A DNA stretch of 20,895 nucleotides from Bacteroidales bacterium UBA7009 (GCA_002449665.1 DJXH01000024.1:1-20895), one strand, 5' to 3'. Numbered from the stretch's first letter, positions 1 to 7,666 are shown. Numbers and translations are program-made. Notes: a model not told the origin generated them from the letters alone.

Positions 1-26
1 TTTTTGCAAAAAAATCCTTCGTTTTC

Positions 27-57
27 TTGTGCAAACGAAAATTATGCCGTACCTTTG
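27..57 (+). promoter_or_regulatory. Bacteroidota-type promoter for the surface-protein locus
   Basis: TTG at 27-29 is followed after 20 bp by TACCTTTG at 50-57, which fits the Bacteroidota sigma-factor consensus (TTTG / TAnnTTTG). Transcription would begin a few bases after 57, about 430 nt upstream of the adhesin-like gene. The 19 bp at 49-67 (gtacctttgcgcgttgaaa) recur exactly at the ompA-like promoter (18986-19004). Confidence 0.75.
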
Positions 58-497
58 CGCGTTGAAAAGTGGGAAAATTGTGCCAAAGCCACAACAAGAA
101 AAGACTTAATCCTTTGAGAATTAAGCCTATAAAGAAAGATTAAACCAAAAATCTGCCGGTGGAAATGTGCGATTCTGCGATGAATTATCTGCAAAAATTG
201 CACAAAAACGGCTAAAAATCGGTCAAGAAAAACCTACTGATAATCAACGCCGTTTTGCAAGCAAAAACGAAGGATATTCCGTGCAAAGTGAGGCTGAAAA
301 TCAGTGAGATAGAGGAGCAGATTGTGGTTGTTTGGGATTTTTGACGGGTGTTGCATATATATAATAGGGTGTTGATTATATTATATATACGATGGTTTGG
401 AAGCACACGTACATAAATGTGTGAAATACCGACAAGTGGAAACACAAAACAAACTTAATAATAATCGCTGCTATATGCAGCATAATACTAACAAAAA
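58..497 (+). other. Long untranslated leader of the adhesin-like gene
   Basis: I see no convincing gene here. Only very short open frames exist (for example 165-215, 16 codons, and 417-458, 13 codons). The stretch holds several possible RNA structures: CTTAAT/ATTAAG arms at 105-110 and 120-125, a near-palindrome around 251-269, and a GCTGC-tatat-GCAGC hairpin at 467-481 ending 16 nt before the start codon. GGGTGTTG occurs twice 21 bp apart (346-353 and 367-374), each followed by an AT-only run. A 12-bp word at 14-25 is the exact reverse complement of 264-275. If the promoter at 27-57 is the one used, this is an unusually long 5' leader that could carry post-transcriptional control. Confidence 0.5.
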
Positions 498-3400
498 ATG
501 CGTATGAAAAAGTTCTATTCAATCCTGCTGGCAGCAGTGTCTCTGTTGTGCAGCAGCGCGCTCTATGCGATTAACGTTCCTCAAGAAATGAGCTTGCAGG
601 ATGCAGTTAATTCCGGAAGTGAGGTCGTTATTAATCTTAATGACAATGTAACCCTGACTTCTACGGTAAATATCTATTCCGGTCAAACTATTACTCTGAA
701 CCTTAACGGTAAGACAATCACAGGTAGCATCGCTAAATTGTTTGCTCTCTATCATGGTACACTTGATGTAACAGGTGCCGGTACGATTGAAAATACAAAC
801 AACACCAGCGGCAATGCTATAGTTTTCCAAGTTGAAGGTCATAGTGATTACACCAAGGCTGATTGGTCTGTTCTTACTATCGGTAAGGATGTGAATGTTG
901 TCGCTTCCGGTACAAAAGGTGGTAAAGCAATTGTTGTTGACGGTACTGTTAATGGCAAGTACTATACCAATGTTAAAGCAACTGCTATTACCAATATTGT
1001 AGCATTTGATTATCTGACTAATGGTGTTTACGCCGAAAATGCCGCTGCTACCGGTAAAAACAAAGCCGCTGCTACCGGTTCGGCTTCTGCTATGTATGCT
1101 AACCTCGGGTATGCTAACAAATTTCCAAGATACGCCGCAACTTCTACTTCGACGTTATATGCTCCTAACAGCGTTACTACGTTGGACAAAAATGAATATC
1201 GCAATGCTTCTACTTCCGGTGCCGGTTCTTCTTTGGCATACGGTGTAAAGGTTACTATCAATGGTAATGTATATGGTACTATTTACGGCTACAAAACCAA
1301 TGGTACTGTAGGTCTTGATGCAGAAGGTCATACTGATAATGCACCCGAGATTAACATCAACTCTACTGCTACTGTAAGTTCTGCTAATGGAAAAAAATCT
1401 GCAGGTGTTGCTTCCAACGGTCCCTCGGTTATCAATATTGACGGTGCTACCGTTAAAGGTGGTACTGGCGTTTATGTAAAAGCCGGTACTGTAACAATCA
1501 ATGATGCCGTTATCGCTTCCACTTATGAAGGTACATACGAAGATCCCGTTGGCAAAACATCAGGTTTGGATGCCGGTGGTTCTGGTATAGTTGTTGAGTC
1601 TAATAAGACTTACGGTGGAGGTCAGAGTGTAACCATCTCCGGCGATACTAAGATTACCGGTTCTACAGGTTATGGTATTCAAGAGACCATCACTACTGCT
1701 GATCAATCCGAAGTTTCCAAAGTTACCATTGAAGGCGGTACTATCGAAGCCGGTGACCAAGGTTCAATCATCGTTTCTCAAGGTTCTGCAGAAGATGGTA
1801 AAATAGAAATCGTTGGTGGTAATGTAAATAAAAACATCTATGTTCAGGAAGGTGATGAGAAAGTAAATGCTACCGTTGATCAGTTTACTCCTAACGACGG
1901 CAATACCTATAAAACCACTTCTATCACCGACGAAAATGGTAAGACCACTATCGTTGTTACCAAGTTTGAAGATGCAGCCGACGTTCCCGTTACTGCTAAC
2001 TCTGTTGTAGCAGCCGAGGATGAAACCGGCGTTGAATGGGTTGTTACCGCTGACACTGAGGAAACCCTCACCGAGGACAAGACTCTTACTTATCTTGAGG
2101 CTGCAAGCACATACAAACAGACCCTCACCGTTAGCAATGGTGCTACTCTGACCGTTGGTCGCGTTGTACTTGGCGTGAATGCCCAAATCATCGTTGAGGC
2201 AGGTGCAAAACTTGTCGTTACCGGCACACAAGGTATCGTAGCCCCCGTTACCGGCAACATCGTGCTGAAAGCATCAGAAGATGGCACTGCACAATTCCTC
2301 TTCAACCCGGGCGTAAAATCTAACCGTCACCCGAACGCAACTGTTGAGTTCATTACCAAATCTTACCGTGTGGACAATGACAATAAAGCATATCAACGTT
2401 TTGGTGTACCTACCCACAAGAATGGTTCGTTGGAAATCGAGAGTGATGCTTCAATTCAAACTGCGCTCTATTACTATGATTGGGATGTTAAAGATTGGAT
2501 TAACTTTAGTATTCTCAATCGTGACGCTGTTGACTATTCAAAGATGCAAAATCCGTTCGATTCATATCAGATGCTGACCAACACTGCTACTGTCGGTACT
2601 ATATATAAATTCAAAGGAGAACTTGTAGGTAATGACAATACCGACCTTACAGTACAAAGAAGAGCTTGGCAAGCCTTTGCAAACAGCTATTCGGCAAACA
2701 TCGACATTGAAACCCTTGTTAATAATGGTAACTATGGTAACATCTATGTATATCGTCGCACAGGTGCCAACACTTACACTTGGGATCCTGTTGGTAAAGC
2801 AGACTTTGAAGATGATTTGTTCGGAAGCAATCCTTTGGCAACAGAAATTATGCCTCTGCAAGGTTTCTATGTAAGATCAACAGAATTAGGCAATCCTAAT
2901 ATGGTAATCAACTACGAGGGTATGCTCTATAATCCTGCTCTTGGTATTACCTCTGCTACTCCTCGTCGTGCTGCCGCTCAAATGCAAGACCTTACTTTGG
3001 CTCGCCTCCAAGTGATGAATATGAATGAAGTAAATGTAGATAACGTATATCTGATGGGCGGTAACTGCTTCACCTCTGAATTTGAAGACGGTTATGATGC
3101 AGAGAAGATGATTAACGACGACTTCAACCTCTTTGTTACCTCTGACGAGAAGATGTCTAAACTTGCTTCCGACAATGTTCTCGGTTCATATCTTGGTGTT
3201 TCTGCAAAATCTGAAGGTTATTACACTATCAACTTCTCCAACATCAAAGGTGAAGAGATGGTATTGGTTGACCTCGTAAGCGGTGCGAAGACAGTTATGA
3301 CCGAAGGCGGTTCATATAGTTTCTATCTTGCAGCAGGTGAGAGCAACGACTATCGCTTCCAAGTGGTTGGTCGTGCAAATATGCCTACCGATGTTGAGAC

Positions 3401-3530
3401 CGTAGAAAACGCAGCAGGTAATGGCAACGGCGTTTACACTATCACCGGTCAGTATATGGGCAATATGAGCATTTGGAACACTCTGCCCGCAGGTGTATAT
3501 GTAGTGGACGGTGTAAAACGCGTTAAATAA
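498..3530 (+). CDS. Large secreted beta-helix adhesin-like protein with C-terminal sorting-type domain
   Basis: A 1010-residue exported protein; its ligand is unknown. Residues 1-24 form a Sec signal peptide (Lys-rich start, hydrophobic core, ALYA before the mature end). Residues about 30-580 are rich in Gly, Thr and Asn, with recurring beta-strand/turn units such as VTINGNVYG, INIDGATVKGG and VTIEGGTIEAG; this pattern suggests a right-handed parallel beta-helix. Residues 600-960 look like beta-sandwich modules. The last 40 residues (GVYTITGQ... LPAGVYVVDGVKRVK) resemble the type A C-terminal domains that direct type IX secretion or surface anchoring in Bacteroidota. ATG 504 (third residue) is an alternative start. 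A tandem 8-residue unit, AAATGKNK then AAATGSAS, lies at 182-197. The gene leads a surface locus with the next two genes. Fold and sorting type are inferred by pattern, not alignment. Confidence 0.8.
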   Translation: MRMKKFYSILLAAVSLLCSSALYAINVPQEMSLQDAVNSGSEVVINLNDNVTLTSTVNIYSGQTITLNLNGKTITGSIAKLFALYHGTLDVTGAGTIENTNNTSGNAIVFQVEGHSDYTKADWSVLTIGKDVNVVASGTKGGKAIVVDGTVNGKYYTNVKATAITNIVAFDYLTNGVYAENAAATGKNKAAATGSASAMYANLGYANKFPRYAATSTSTLYAPNSVTTLDKNEYRNASTSGAGSSLAYGVKVTINGNVYGTIYGYKTNGTVGLDAEGHTDNAPEININSTATVSSANGKKSAGVASNGPSVINIDGATVKGGTGVYVKAGTVTINDAVIASTYEGTYEDPVGKTSGLDAGGSGIVVESNKTYGGGQSVTISGDTKITGSTGYGIQETITTADQSEVSKVTIEGGTIEAGDQGSIIVSQGSAEDGKIEIVGGNVNKNIYVQEGDEKVNATVDQFTPNDGNTYKTTSITDENGKTTIVVTKFEDAADVPVTANSVVAAEDETGVEWVVTADTEETLTEDKTLTYLEAASTYKQTLTVSNGATLTVGRVVLGVNAQIIVEAGAKLVVTGTQGIVAPVTGNIVLKASEDGTAQFLFNPGVKSNRHPNATVEFITKSYRVDNDNKAYQRFGVPTHKNGSLEIESDASIQTALYYYDWDVKDWINFSILNRDAVDYSKMQNPFDSYQMLTNTATVGTIYKFKGELVGNDNTDLTVQRRAWQAFANSYSANIDIETLVNNGNYGNIYVYRRTGANTYTWDPVGKADFEDDLFGSNPLATEIMPLQGFYVRSTELGNPNMVINYEGMLYNPALGITSATPRRAAAQMQDLTLARLQVMNMNEVNVDNVYLMGGNCFTSEFEDGYDAEKMINDDFNLFVTSDEKMSKLASDNVLGSYLGVSAKSEGYYTINFSNIKGEEMVLVDLVSGAKTVMTEGGSYSFYLAAGESNDYRFQVVGRANMPTDVETVENAAGNGNGVYTITGQYMGNMSIWNTLPAGVYVVDGVKRVK
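1041..1079 (+). repeat. 24-bp-period tandem word inside the adhesin-like gene
   Basis: The 15-mer GCCGCTGCTACCGGT occurs at 1041-1055 and again at 1065-1079. It is in frame and encodes AAATG twice, eight residues apart. Such a repeat can gain or lose units without shifting the frame. Confidence 0.7.
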
Positions 3531-3559
3531 GCTACAGCACATTCAATTATTGCACTATT

Positions 3560-3715
3560 ATGTCAAAAACAAAAAATAGATATTTCACCCCTGCGACACT
3601 TTTGTCGCAGGAGGTGAGACTATCCACTTTCATCTGTTCAGGTGGTGATAGTACAGGTGATGCAAGCTATGATCCGTTTAGTGGCGGCTCACCCTCCAGA
3701 AAGACACCTTTGTAA
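3560..3715 (+). CDS. Small uncharacterised protein (51 aa) between two surface-protein genes
   Basis: An ATG at 3560 opens a 51-codon frame ending at TAA 3713-3715. It starts 29 bp after the adhesin-like stop and ends 33 bp before the next gene, so it fits a three-gene transcript. The N-terminal half begins MSKTKNRYFTPATLL and continues hydrophobic/basic with one Cys (residue 26). The C-terminal half is Gly/Ser/Asp-rich with a YDPF motif at 38-41 and ends basic. I recall a loose recurring type of short Bacteroidales ORF next to surface-protein genes with this layout (aromatic-x-x-P near the start, a Leu-Cys-Ser-like stretch, then a Gly/Asp tail), but I know no function and cannot verify the match here. 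It has no clear signal peptide. A 9-bp hairpin (3590-3611) lies inside its codons 11-18. A chance ORF is the alternative. Confidence 0.6.
   Translation: MSKTKNRYFTPATLLSQEVRLSTFICSGGDSTGDASYDPFSGGSPSRKTPL
3584..3618 (+). other. Strong hairpin within the small ORF
   Basis: CCTGCGACA (3590-3598) pairs perfectly with TGTCGCAGG (3603-3611) around a 4-nt loop. With one bulged A (3612) the stem extends outward through TTCACC / GGTGAG. No T-run follows, so this is not a standard intrinsic terminator. It may stabilise the 3' end of the upstream message, weaken read-through, or affect translation of the small ORF. Confidence 0.6.
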
Positions 3716-3748
3716 AAACATTTAGTAACAAATAATAAAACAATCTAT

Positions 3749-4429
3749 ATGAAAAAAATGTTTATGTCGCTGCTTTTGGTTGCAGCAACAATGAATGTAA
3801 TGGCTGCCCTTTCTTTTACAGCCAAGATGGAACTCAAACTGACATCTTCTACCGGTGAAGACTGCACAGTTCAACTCGTACAAAGCGACGAACTGACCCA
3901 AGAAGTGAATACCTATTGGGCAGAGATGAATATGGAAGGTCGTAAGGTAGCACTTTACGCTTGGAACAACTCGACAGAGTATCAGAAGTTTTTTGTAAAC
4001 TCACTTGATAATCTTTTCCTTGGCTTTATTACCGACGGCGGCACATCTTTCACTATCAGTGCTTCGCAGGTAGGCGGCACCGAGACACTCTATCTCAAAG
4101 ACACTCAAACCGGCATTACTTATACTATCGCTGACGGCACTGTTCTTACCTTTGATGCAGCTAACACCACCGACAACGCACGTTTCCAACTGACTACCGT
4201 TGCTCCTGCTCCTGCTACTCCCGAGATCTGCCACCGTTATGGCAAACTTGAGGTTCGCGGCTCAAACGGTATGACCGTGCAGGTGCTCAACCTCGACGGC
4301 ACAGCCACCTCCGTTGCTGACACCGACATCACAACAGATGCAGAAGTTGACATCGACCTTGACGAACTTACCCCGGGTCAGCAGTATCTCGTTAAGTGGA
4401 ACGGCAAAGAGCTGATTATCCAAATGTAA
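3749..4429 (+). CDS. Secreted protein with short C-terminal surface/sorting-type domain
   Basis: A 226-residue protein of unknown function. Residues 1-19 are a Sec signal peptide (MKKMFMSLLL, cleavage likely after VMA). The mature part (20-150) is strand-rich, with ELKLTSSTGEDCTVQLVQ, then alternating hydrophobic stretches. A Pro/Ala linker (APAPATPE, about 152-159) leads into a C-terminal module of about 65 residues (GKLEVRGSNGMTVQVLNLDGT ... LTPGQQYLVKWNGKELIIQM). That module has the strand pattern of Bacteroidota C-terminal domains (LxxGxYLVxxxGxxxxI), although its ending is not the usual basic one. It follows the adhesin-like gene and the small ORF with no clear new promoter and is closed by a terminator at 4521-4557, so co-expression is likely. 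The encoded protein may be a surface partner of the adhesin-like protein; that is inference only. Confidence 0.75.
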   Translation: MKKMFMSLLLVAATMNVMAALSFTAKMELKLTSSTGEDCTVQLVQSDELTQEVNTYWAEMNMEGRKVALYAWNNSTEYQKFFVNSLDNLFLGFITDGGTSFTISASQVGGTETLYLKDTQTGITYTIADGTVLTFDAANTTDNARFQLTTVAPAPATPEICHRYGKLEVRGSNGMTVQVLNLDGTATSVADTDITTDAEVDIDLDELTPGQQYLVKWNGKELIIQM

Positions 4430-4457
4430 TCATTTTAGGTCGTATAGACTAACATAT

Positions 4458-4488
4458 CCAAGTACAACTCACAACACCCTGTACTTGG
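4458..4488 (+). other. Hairpin downstream of the surface locus
   Basis: CCAAGTACA (4458-4466) and TGTACTTGG (4480-4488) form a perfect 9-bp stem with a 13-nt loop. An AT-rich tract without a clean T-run follows. It may act with the stronger hairpin at 4521 as a double terminator or as an mRNA-end protector. Confidence 0.5.
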
Positions 4489-4520
4489 TAAAATAATAAA
4501 TTTTACACATATTTTGTTGG

Positions 4521-4557
4521 AATCGCCCCGCTCGTGAGAGTAGGGCGATTGTTTTTT
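4521..4557 (+). terminator. Rho-independent terminator
   Basis: AATCGCCC (4521-4528) pairs with GGGCGATT (4543-4550), and G plus a run of seven T follows (4551-4558). This is a textbook intrinsic terminator. It closes the surface-protein locus just before the toxin-antitoxin promoter. Confidence 0.85.
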
Positions 4558-4577
4558 TAGTTCAAAAAATTTTGCCA

Positions 4578-4613
4578 TTTGTTTCATTATATTGAAACTT
4601 TTGCTTACCTTTG
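4578..4613 (+). promoter_or_regulatory. Promoter of the toxin-antitoxin pair
   Basis: TACCTTTG at 4606-4613 is a good -7 box 20 nt before the toxin ATG (4634). The -33 element is less clear: TTTG 4578-4581 is 24 bp away, while TTTC 4582-4585 is at the usual 20 bp. This box rules out the upstream TTG at 4592 as the toxin start. Confidence 0.65.
4581..4598 (+). promoter_or_regulatory. Putative HigA operator (inverted repeat)
   Basis: GTTTCA-ttatat-TGAAAC is a perfect 6-6-6 inverted repeat. It overlaps the -33 region and ends 7 bp before the -7 box. Antitoxins of the HigA/XRE family commonly repress their own operon by binding palindromes at the promoter, so this is the best operator candidate. 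Confidence 0.6.
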
Positions 4614-4633
4614 CAGCCGTAAATAATAGTTTT

Positions 4634-4963
4634 ATGAAACGCGAGATATTTGTATATAAGAATTATTTTTACGATTTTTTACATTCATTGTCAGAACAGG
4701 TTGTTAATAAGATTGATTATGCGCTTACTCTACTTGAAAGTCAAGATAAAATAAGTAAGAAATTTGTAAAGTATCTGCGTGATGAAATCTACGAATTACG
4801 TGCTGAATACGAAAGTAATATATATCGTGTGTTTTTTATTTTCGATAGTGGGAATATCGTGGTTCTTTTTAACGGCTTCCAAAAGAAAACTCAAAAAACA
4901 CCAAAAAACGAATTGGAAAAAGCAATTAAATTAAAGGAGGAATACTATGCAAGCAAATCCTAA
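4634..4963 (+). CDS. HigB-like RelE/ParE-superfamily toxin (Gp49/DUF891 type)
   Basis: A 109-residue toxin predicted to be an mRNA-cleaving ribonuclease of the RelE superfamily. Family features include the central IYELRAEYESNIYRVFFIFDSG block and, in the C-terminal half, VVLFNGFQKKTQKTPKNELEKAIKLKEEYY; the F-x-KKTQKTP-x-E-x-x-x-A pattern is characteristic of Gp49-like HigB proteins. I chose ATG 4634 because an upstream in-frame TTG (4592) lies upstream of the -7 promoter box. The toxin precedes its antitoxin, the order usual for higBA, and their frames overlap by 17 bp. The active-site residues of this family are poorly conserved, so catalysis is inferred from family membership. Confidence 0.85.
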   Translation: MKREIFVYKNYFYDFLHSLSEQVVNKIDYALTLLESQDKISKKFVKYLRDEIYELRAEYESNIYRVFFIFDSGNIVVLFNGFQKKTQKTPKNELEKAIKLKEEYYASKS

Positions 4964-5249
4964 TCTTAGCAGTTATAGTGCTGTCTTGGCAGATAAATAT
5001 GGTGCTGTAGGTACTCCCGAGCGTGAGGCTTTCGATAATCGAGCTCGTACTTACTATATGGGACTTTTGCTGCAAACAGCACGCAAACAAGAGCATATTA
5101 CTCAAGTCGAATTAGCAAAACGTACGGGTACGACAAAGAGTTATATTTCTCGTGTTGAGAATGGCGTAATAGATCCCACCATTTCAAGTTTTATTAAAAT
5201 AATTAATGCTCTCGGGCTTAAATTTGAATTATCCCGGGCATTGGCTTGA
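4947..5249 (+). CDS. HigA-like XRE-family antitoxin
   Basis: A 100-residue antitoxin expected to neutralise the overlapping HigB-like toxin and repress the shared promoter. Residues 1-39 form a helical N-terminal extension (KYGAVGTPEREAFDNRAR) typical of Bacteroidota HigA proteins. Residues about 40-95 are a Cro/CI-type helix-turn-helix (LLQTARKQEHITQVELAKRT, then TTKSYISRVENG). A strong Shine-Dalgarno sequence, aaaggagg at 4933-4940, sits 6 bp before the ATG within the toxin gene; this is notable in a phylum that rarely uses one. It may raise antitoxin output relative to toxin. The stop codon is 23 bp from the convergent rhamnosidase stop, and I saw no terminator between them. Confidence 0.88.
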   Translation: MQANPNLSSYSAVLADKYGAVGTPEREAFDNRARTYYMGLLLQTARKQEHITQVELAKRTGTTKSYISRVENGVIDPTISSFIKIINALGLKFELSRALA

Positions 5250-5272
5250 TGTTGATCCCCTTATTCCGCCAA

Positions 5273-7606
5273 TTATATTTCAACCTTAATTCTTTGCTCT
5301 CCTTTTATCTCATGTCTTGTTCCATCGGGCAGGATGACGGTGGCAGTTACGCCGCGTGGCAGACTGATATGCCATTCTATTCTGTTGTAATCTTCGCTTT
5401 CTTTGTCATCTGACAGGCGTTTCCAACGTGAAACAATCTTTCCTGCGGGCGAGTTGTAAGCGGCTTCTGCAAAGGTCAGGTCTTCTGCAAAATACGGCTG
5501 CATCTCTATTGTCTTATAGCCGTTCTCTGCGGGGCGTATGCCACAGAGGTCTTCATAGAGCCAGACGATAAAGTCTCCGAGCAGCATAACGTGGTTGCCG
5601 GAGTTCATCTCCGGTGCGGCGGTATTGCCGTTCCACAGTTCCCAAATAGTGGTAGCACCGTTGTCTGTCATATAGCCCCATGAGGGGAAGGTGCGACGAG
5701 TGGCAATCCTGTAGGCAAGCGGTGCATAGCCATTGCGTGTCAGTCCGCGCATTAGGCACTGCATACCAATTACTCCGCAGCATACGTGGCTGTCGTGTCT
5801 GTTTGTTATAGTCTGTGCTATCGTTTCGGTTAGCGGCTGTTGTTCGCCGTCGGGTGTGAGTCCGTAGTAGAGCGAGATGATGTTTGCCGTGGCTGTGCCG
5901 TTGCTGTAACTATGTTTCTCATAGTCGTAGAAGCGGCGATTATAGGCAGTGCGTATCTGCTCTGCAATGGACATAAACTCCGCAGCATCGCCCGTTTGCT
6001 CTATGAGCAGTGCAAAGCGTTGCATTATGCCGAGCAGGTGGTACATGGTGGCAGAAGAGAGCAGTACGGGGTCGGTCTGTCGTGCAGGGTCTTTGGAGTG
6101 GATGATAGAGAGGTCTTCGGGCGGCATACACCAGTCGCCGTAGGTATCAACTGTAAGCAGACTGTCACGCATAGTGTTGGCGATAGTGTAACGGATGTAT
6201 CGCTTCATTGAGTCATAGTGCCGCTTGACGGCAGTGGTGTCGCCGTAGCGTGTAAGGAGCATATCTGCTACGGCTATATAGGCTCCCGTCCAAGTTACGT
6301 TTTGGTGGCGGCGCAGTCCCCAAAACTGCGGTGCGATGTCGGCGAGTTGTCCTTCTTCTGTTTGCGTATCTTCTATGTCTTGCAGCCATTTGAGGTAGAG
6401 CGAGTGGTTGTCATAGACGAAACTCTCACCTATGCAGCCGGTAAAGCGGTCGCCAAGCCAGCCGAGCCGCTCATCGCGCTGCGGGCAGTCAGTGGGGAAA
6501 TCGTGGTAGTTGCCTTTTATCCCGCGTACAGCCGCATCGTATATACTGTTCAGTGTCTCGTTCGAGCAACGGAAAGAGCCTGTCTGTTTCATCGGATTAC
6601 CTATGTATATACCTTGTATGTCGTCTGTGGTGAGGATATTAGAAAGTCCGCTTATCTCGGCATAACGGAACCCTTGGTAGGTGCTGATGGGGCAATATGA
6701 GAATTGACCATCAGTGCGGGGTATGTATGTGTTGGTGGCGCGTGCGTGTCTGAGGTTACGGGTGTAGATGCCGTCTGAGTCGGGTAGGAGCGTTTCTGCC
6801 ATACGAATAATAACCGGGCAACCTTTTTGCCCTTCGGCACGCAGCGACAGCCAGCCTACCATGTTCTCTCCCATATCAACTATCTGTGTTCCGCGTTCGG
6901 TCTGCCATACACGTATGGGAGTAATGGTGTCAAGTGTCGCTTGTGAAGGCGTTTGTTGCGGGCGCATTATGCCTTTGGGGGCGGTCATTATCTCGGCAGT
7001 GGCGTAGCAAAGTGAGTCCTCGTAGAGGGCGTTATAGGTCTCACCGTCGTAGAGGTTGGCTATGCGTATGGGACCTTTGTTCGTGGCGAGCCAAGTGGTG
7101 TCGGTGTTGATACATAGCGAGTCGCGGCGCGAGGAGATGATAATTTGTGCTTTTACGCGCGGATTGCCGTAGTCAGGCATGCGGTAGTCGGGGAGCAGGG
7201 ATGTGAACCACCCATGTGTGAGAATGATGTCTATGCTGTTTTCGCCCTTGTGAAGCAGCGGAGTGATGCTGTAGCTGTTGTAATAAACGGTCTTGTCGTA
7301 GTCCGATGCAACGGTGCCGAACGGCGCGTTGTCTATCTCGCTGCCGTTGATGTAGCACTTGGCGTAGCCTCCTACGGAGAGGAACATAGTGGCTTGACGA
7401 GGCGTTTCGTCTATATCAAAAGTGTGGGTGAGGTAGGTGGCGGGCAGCGCGGCGTGGTGAGTGCTGTCAAAGCGCAGGCTGTCGGGGGTGTTAATACCTA
7501 TCCACGAGGCTTGTTCGGGAGAAAAAGTGTGTTGGTAGGTGCGGTTGCAAGCACCGAGCAAAAGACCCAAAAGGACGGCGGCAAACGCCTGAAGAAGATT
7601 GCGCAT
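5273..7606 (-). CDS. Lipoprotein alpha-L-rhamnosidase, GH78 family
   Basis: A 777-residue glycoside hydrolase predicted to release terminal alpha-L-rhamnose from plant or bacterial glycans by inversion. A lipoprotein signal peptide ends in the lipobox LLGAC (Cys20), so the enzyme is probably membrane-anchored, facing the periplasm or cell surface. Residues about 35-330 hold the N-terminal beta-sandwich domains (FLSVGGYAKCYINGSEID, then VDMGENMVGWLSL). The (alpha/alpha)6 catalytic domain follows from about 345, with the GH78 signature DCPQRDERLGWLGD at 373-386 (acidic substrate-binding/catalytic residues, including Glu379). ATTIWELWNG (651-660) carries Glu656, which matches the general base of the family. 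The C-terminal beta-domain begins about 690. It stands alone with no SusC/D pair or sugar regulator nearby. Its promoter diverges from the 7729 gene. Confidence 0.92.
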   Translation of the reverse strand: MRNLLQAFAAVLLGLLLGACNRTYQHTFSPEQASWIGINTPDSLRFDSTHHAALPATYLTHTFDIDETPRQATMFLSVGGYAKCYINGSEIDNAPFGTVASDYDKTVYYNSYSITPLLHKGENSIDIILTHGWFTSLLPDYRMPDYGNPRVKAQIIISSRRDSLCINTDTTWLATNKGPIRIANLYDGETYNALYEDSLCYATAEIMTAPKGIMRPQQTPSQATLDTITPIRVWQTERGTQIVDMGENMVGWLSLRAEGQKGCPVIIRMAETLLPDSDGIYTRNLRHARATNTYIPRTDGQFSYCPISTYQGFRYAEISGLSNILTTDDIQGIYIGNPMKQTGSFRCSNETLNSIYDAAVRGIKGNYHDFPTDCPQRDERLGWLGDRFTGCIGESFVYDNHSLYLKWLQDIEDTQTEEGQLADIAPQFWGLRRHQNVTWTGAYIAVADMLLTRYGDTTAVKRHYDSMKRYIRYTIANTMRDSLLTVDTYGDWCMPPEDLSIIHSKDPARQTDPVLLSSATMYHLLGIMQRFALLIEQTGDAAEFMSIAEQIRTAYNRRFYDYEKHSYSNGTATANIISLYYGLTPDGEQQPLTETIAQTITNRHDSHVCCGVIGMQCLMRGLTRNGYAPLAYRIATRRTFPSWGYMTDNGATTIWELWNGNTAAPEMNSGNHVMLLGDFIVWLYEDLCGIRPAENGYKTIEMQPYFAEDLTFAEAAYNSPAGKIVSRWKRLSDDKESEDYNRIEWHISLPRGVTATVILPDGTRHEIKGEQRIKVEI

Positions 7607-7634
7607 AGGAGTATGAGTTATGAGTTGAACGCCG

Positions 7635-7666
7635 CAAAGATAGGCAATTTTGGCGGATTATGCAAA
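7635..7666 (-). promoter_or_regulatory. Promoter of the rhamnosidase gene
   Basis: Read on the minus strand, TTTG (7666-7663) is followed after 20 bp by TATCTTTG (7642-7635), 28 bp from the start codon at 7606. The -33 element is the left arm of a palindrome shared with the divergent promoter. Confidence 0.75.

Noticed and set aside
165..215. 16-codon frame in the adhesin leader as a possible leader peptide
   Set aside because: No run of regulatory codons, no clear attenuator partner and very short; chance is more likely.
3706..3713. Possible -7 box (CACCTTTG-like) just before the 3749 gene
   Set aside because: The first base of the TA is wrong and there is no TTTG about 20 bp upstream; co-transcription from the upstream promoter is simpler.
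6218..6700. 160-codon plus-strand open frame opposite the rhamnosidase
   Set aside because: It lies over the GH78 signature on the other strand and has no supporting features.
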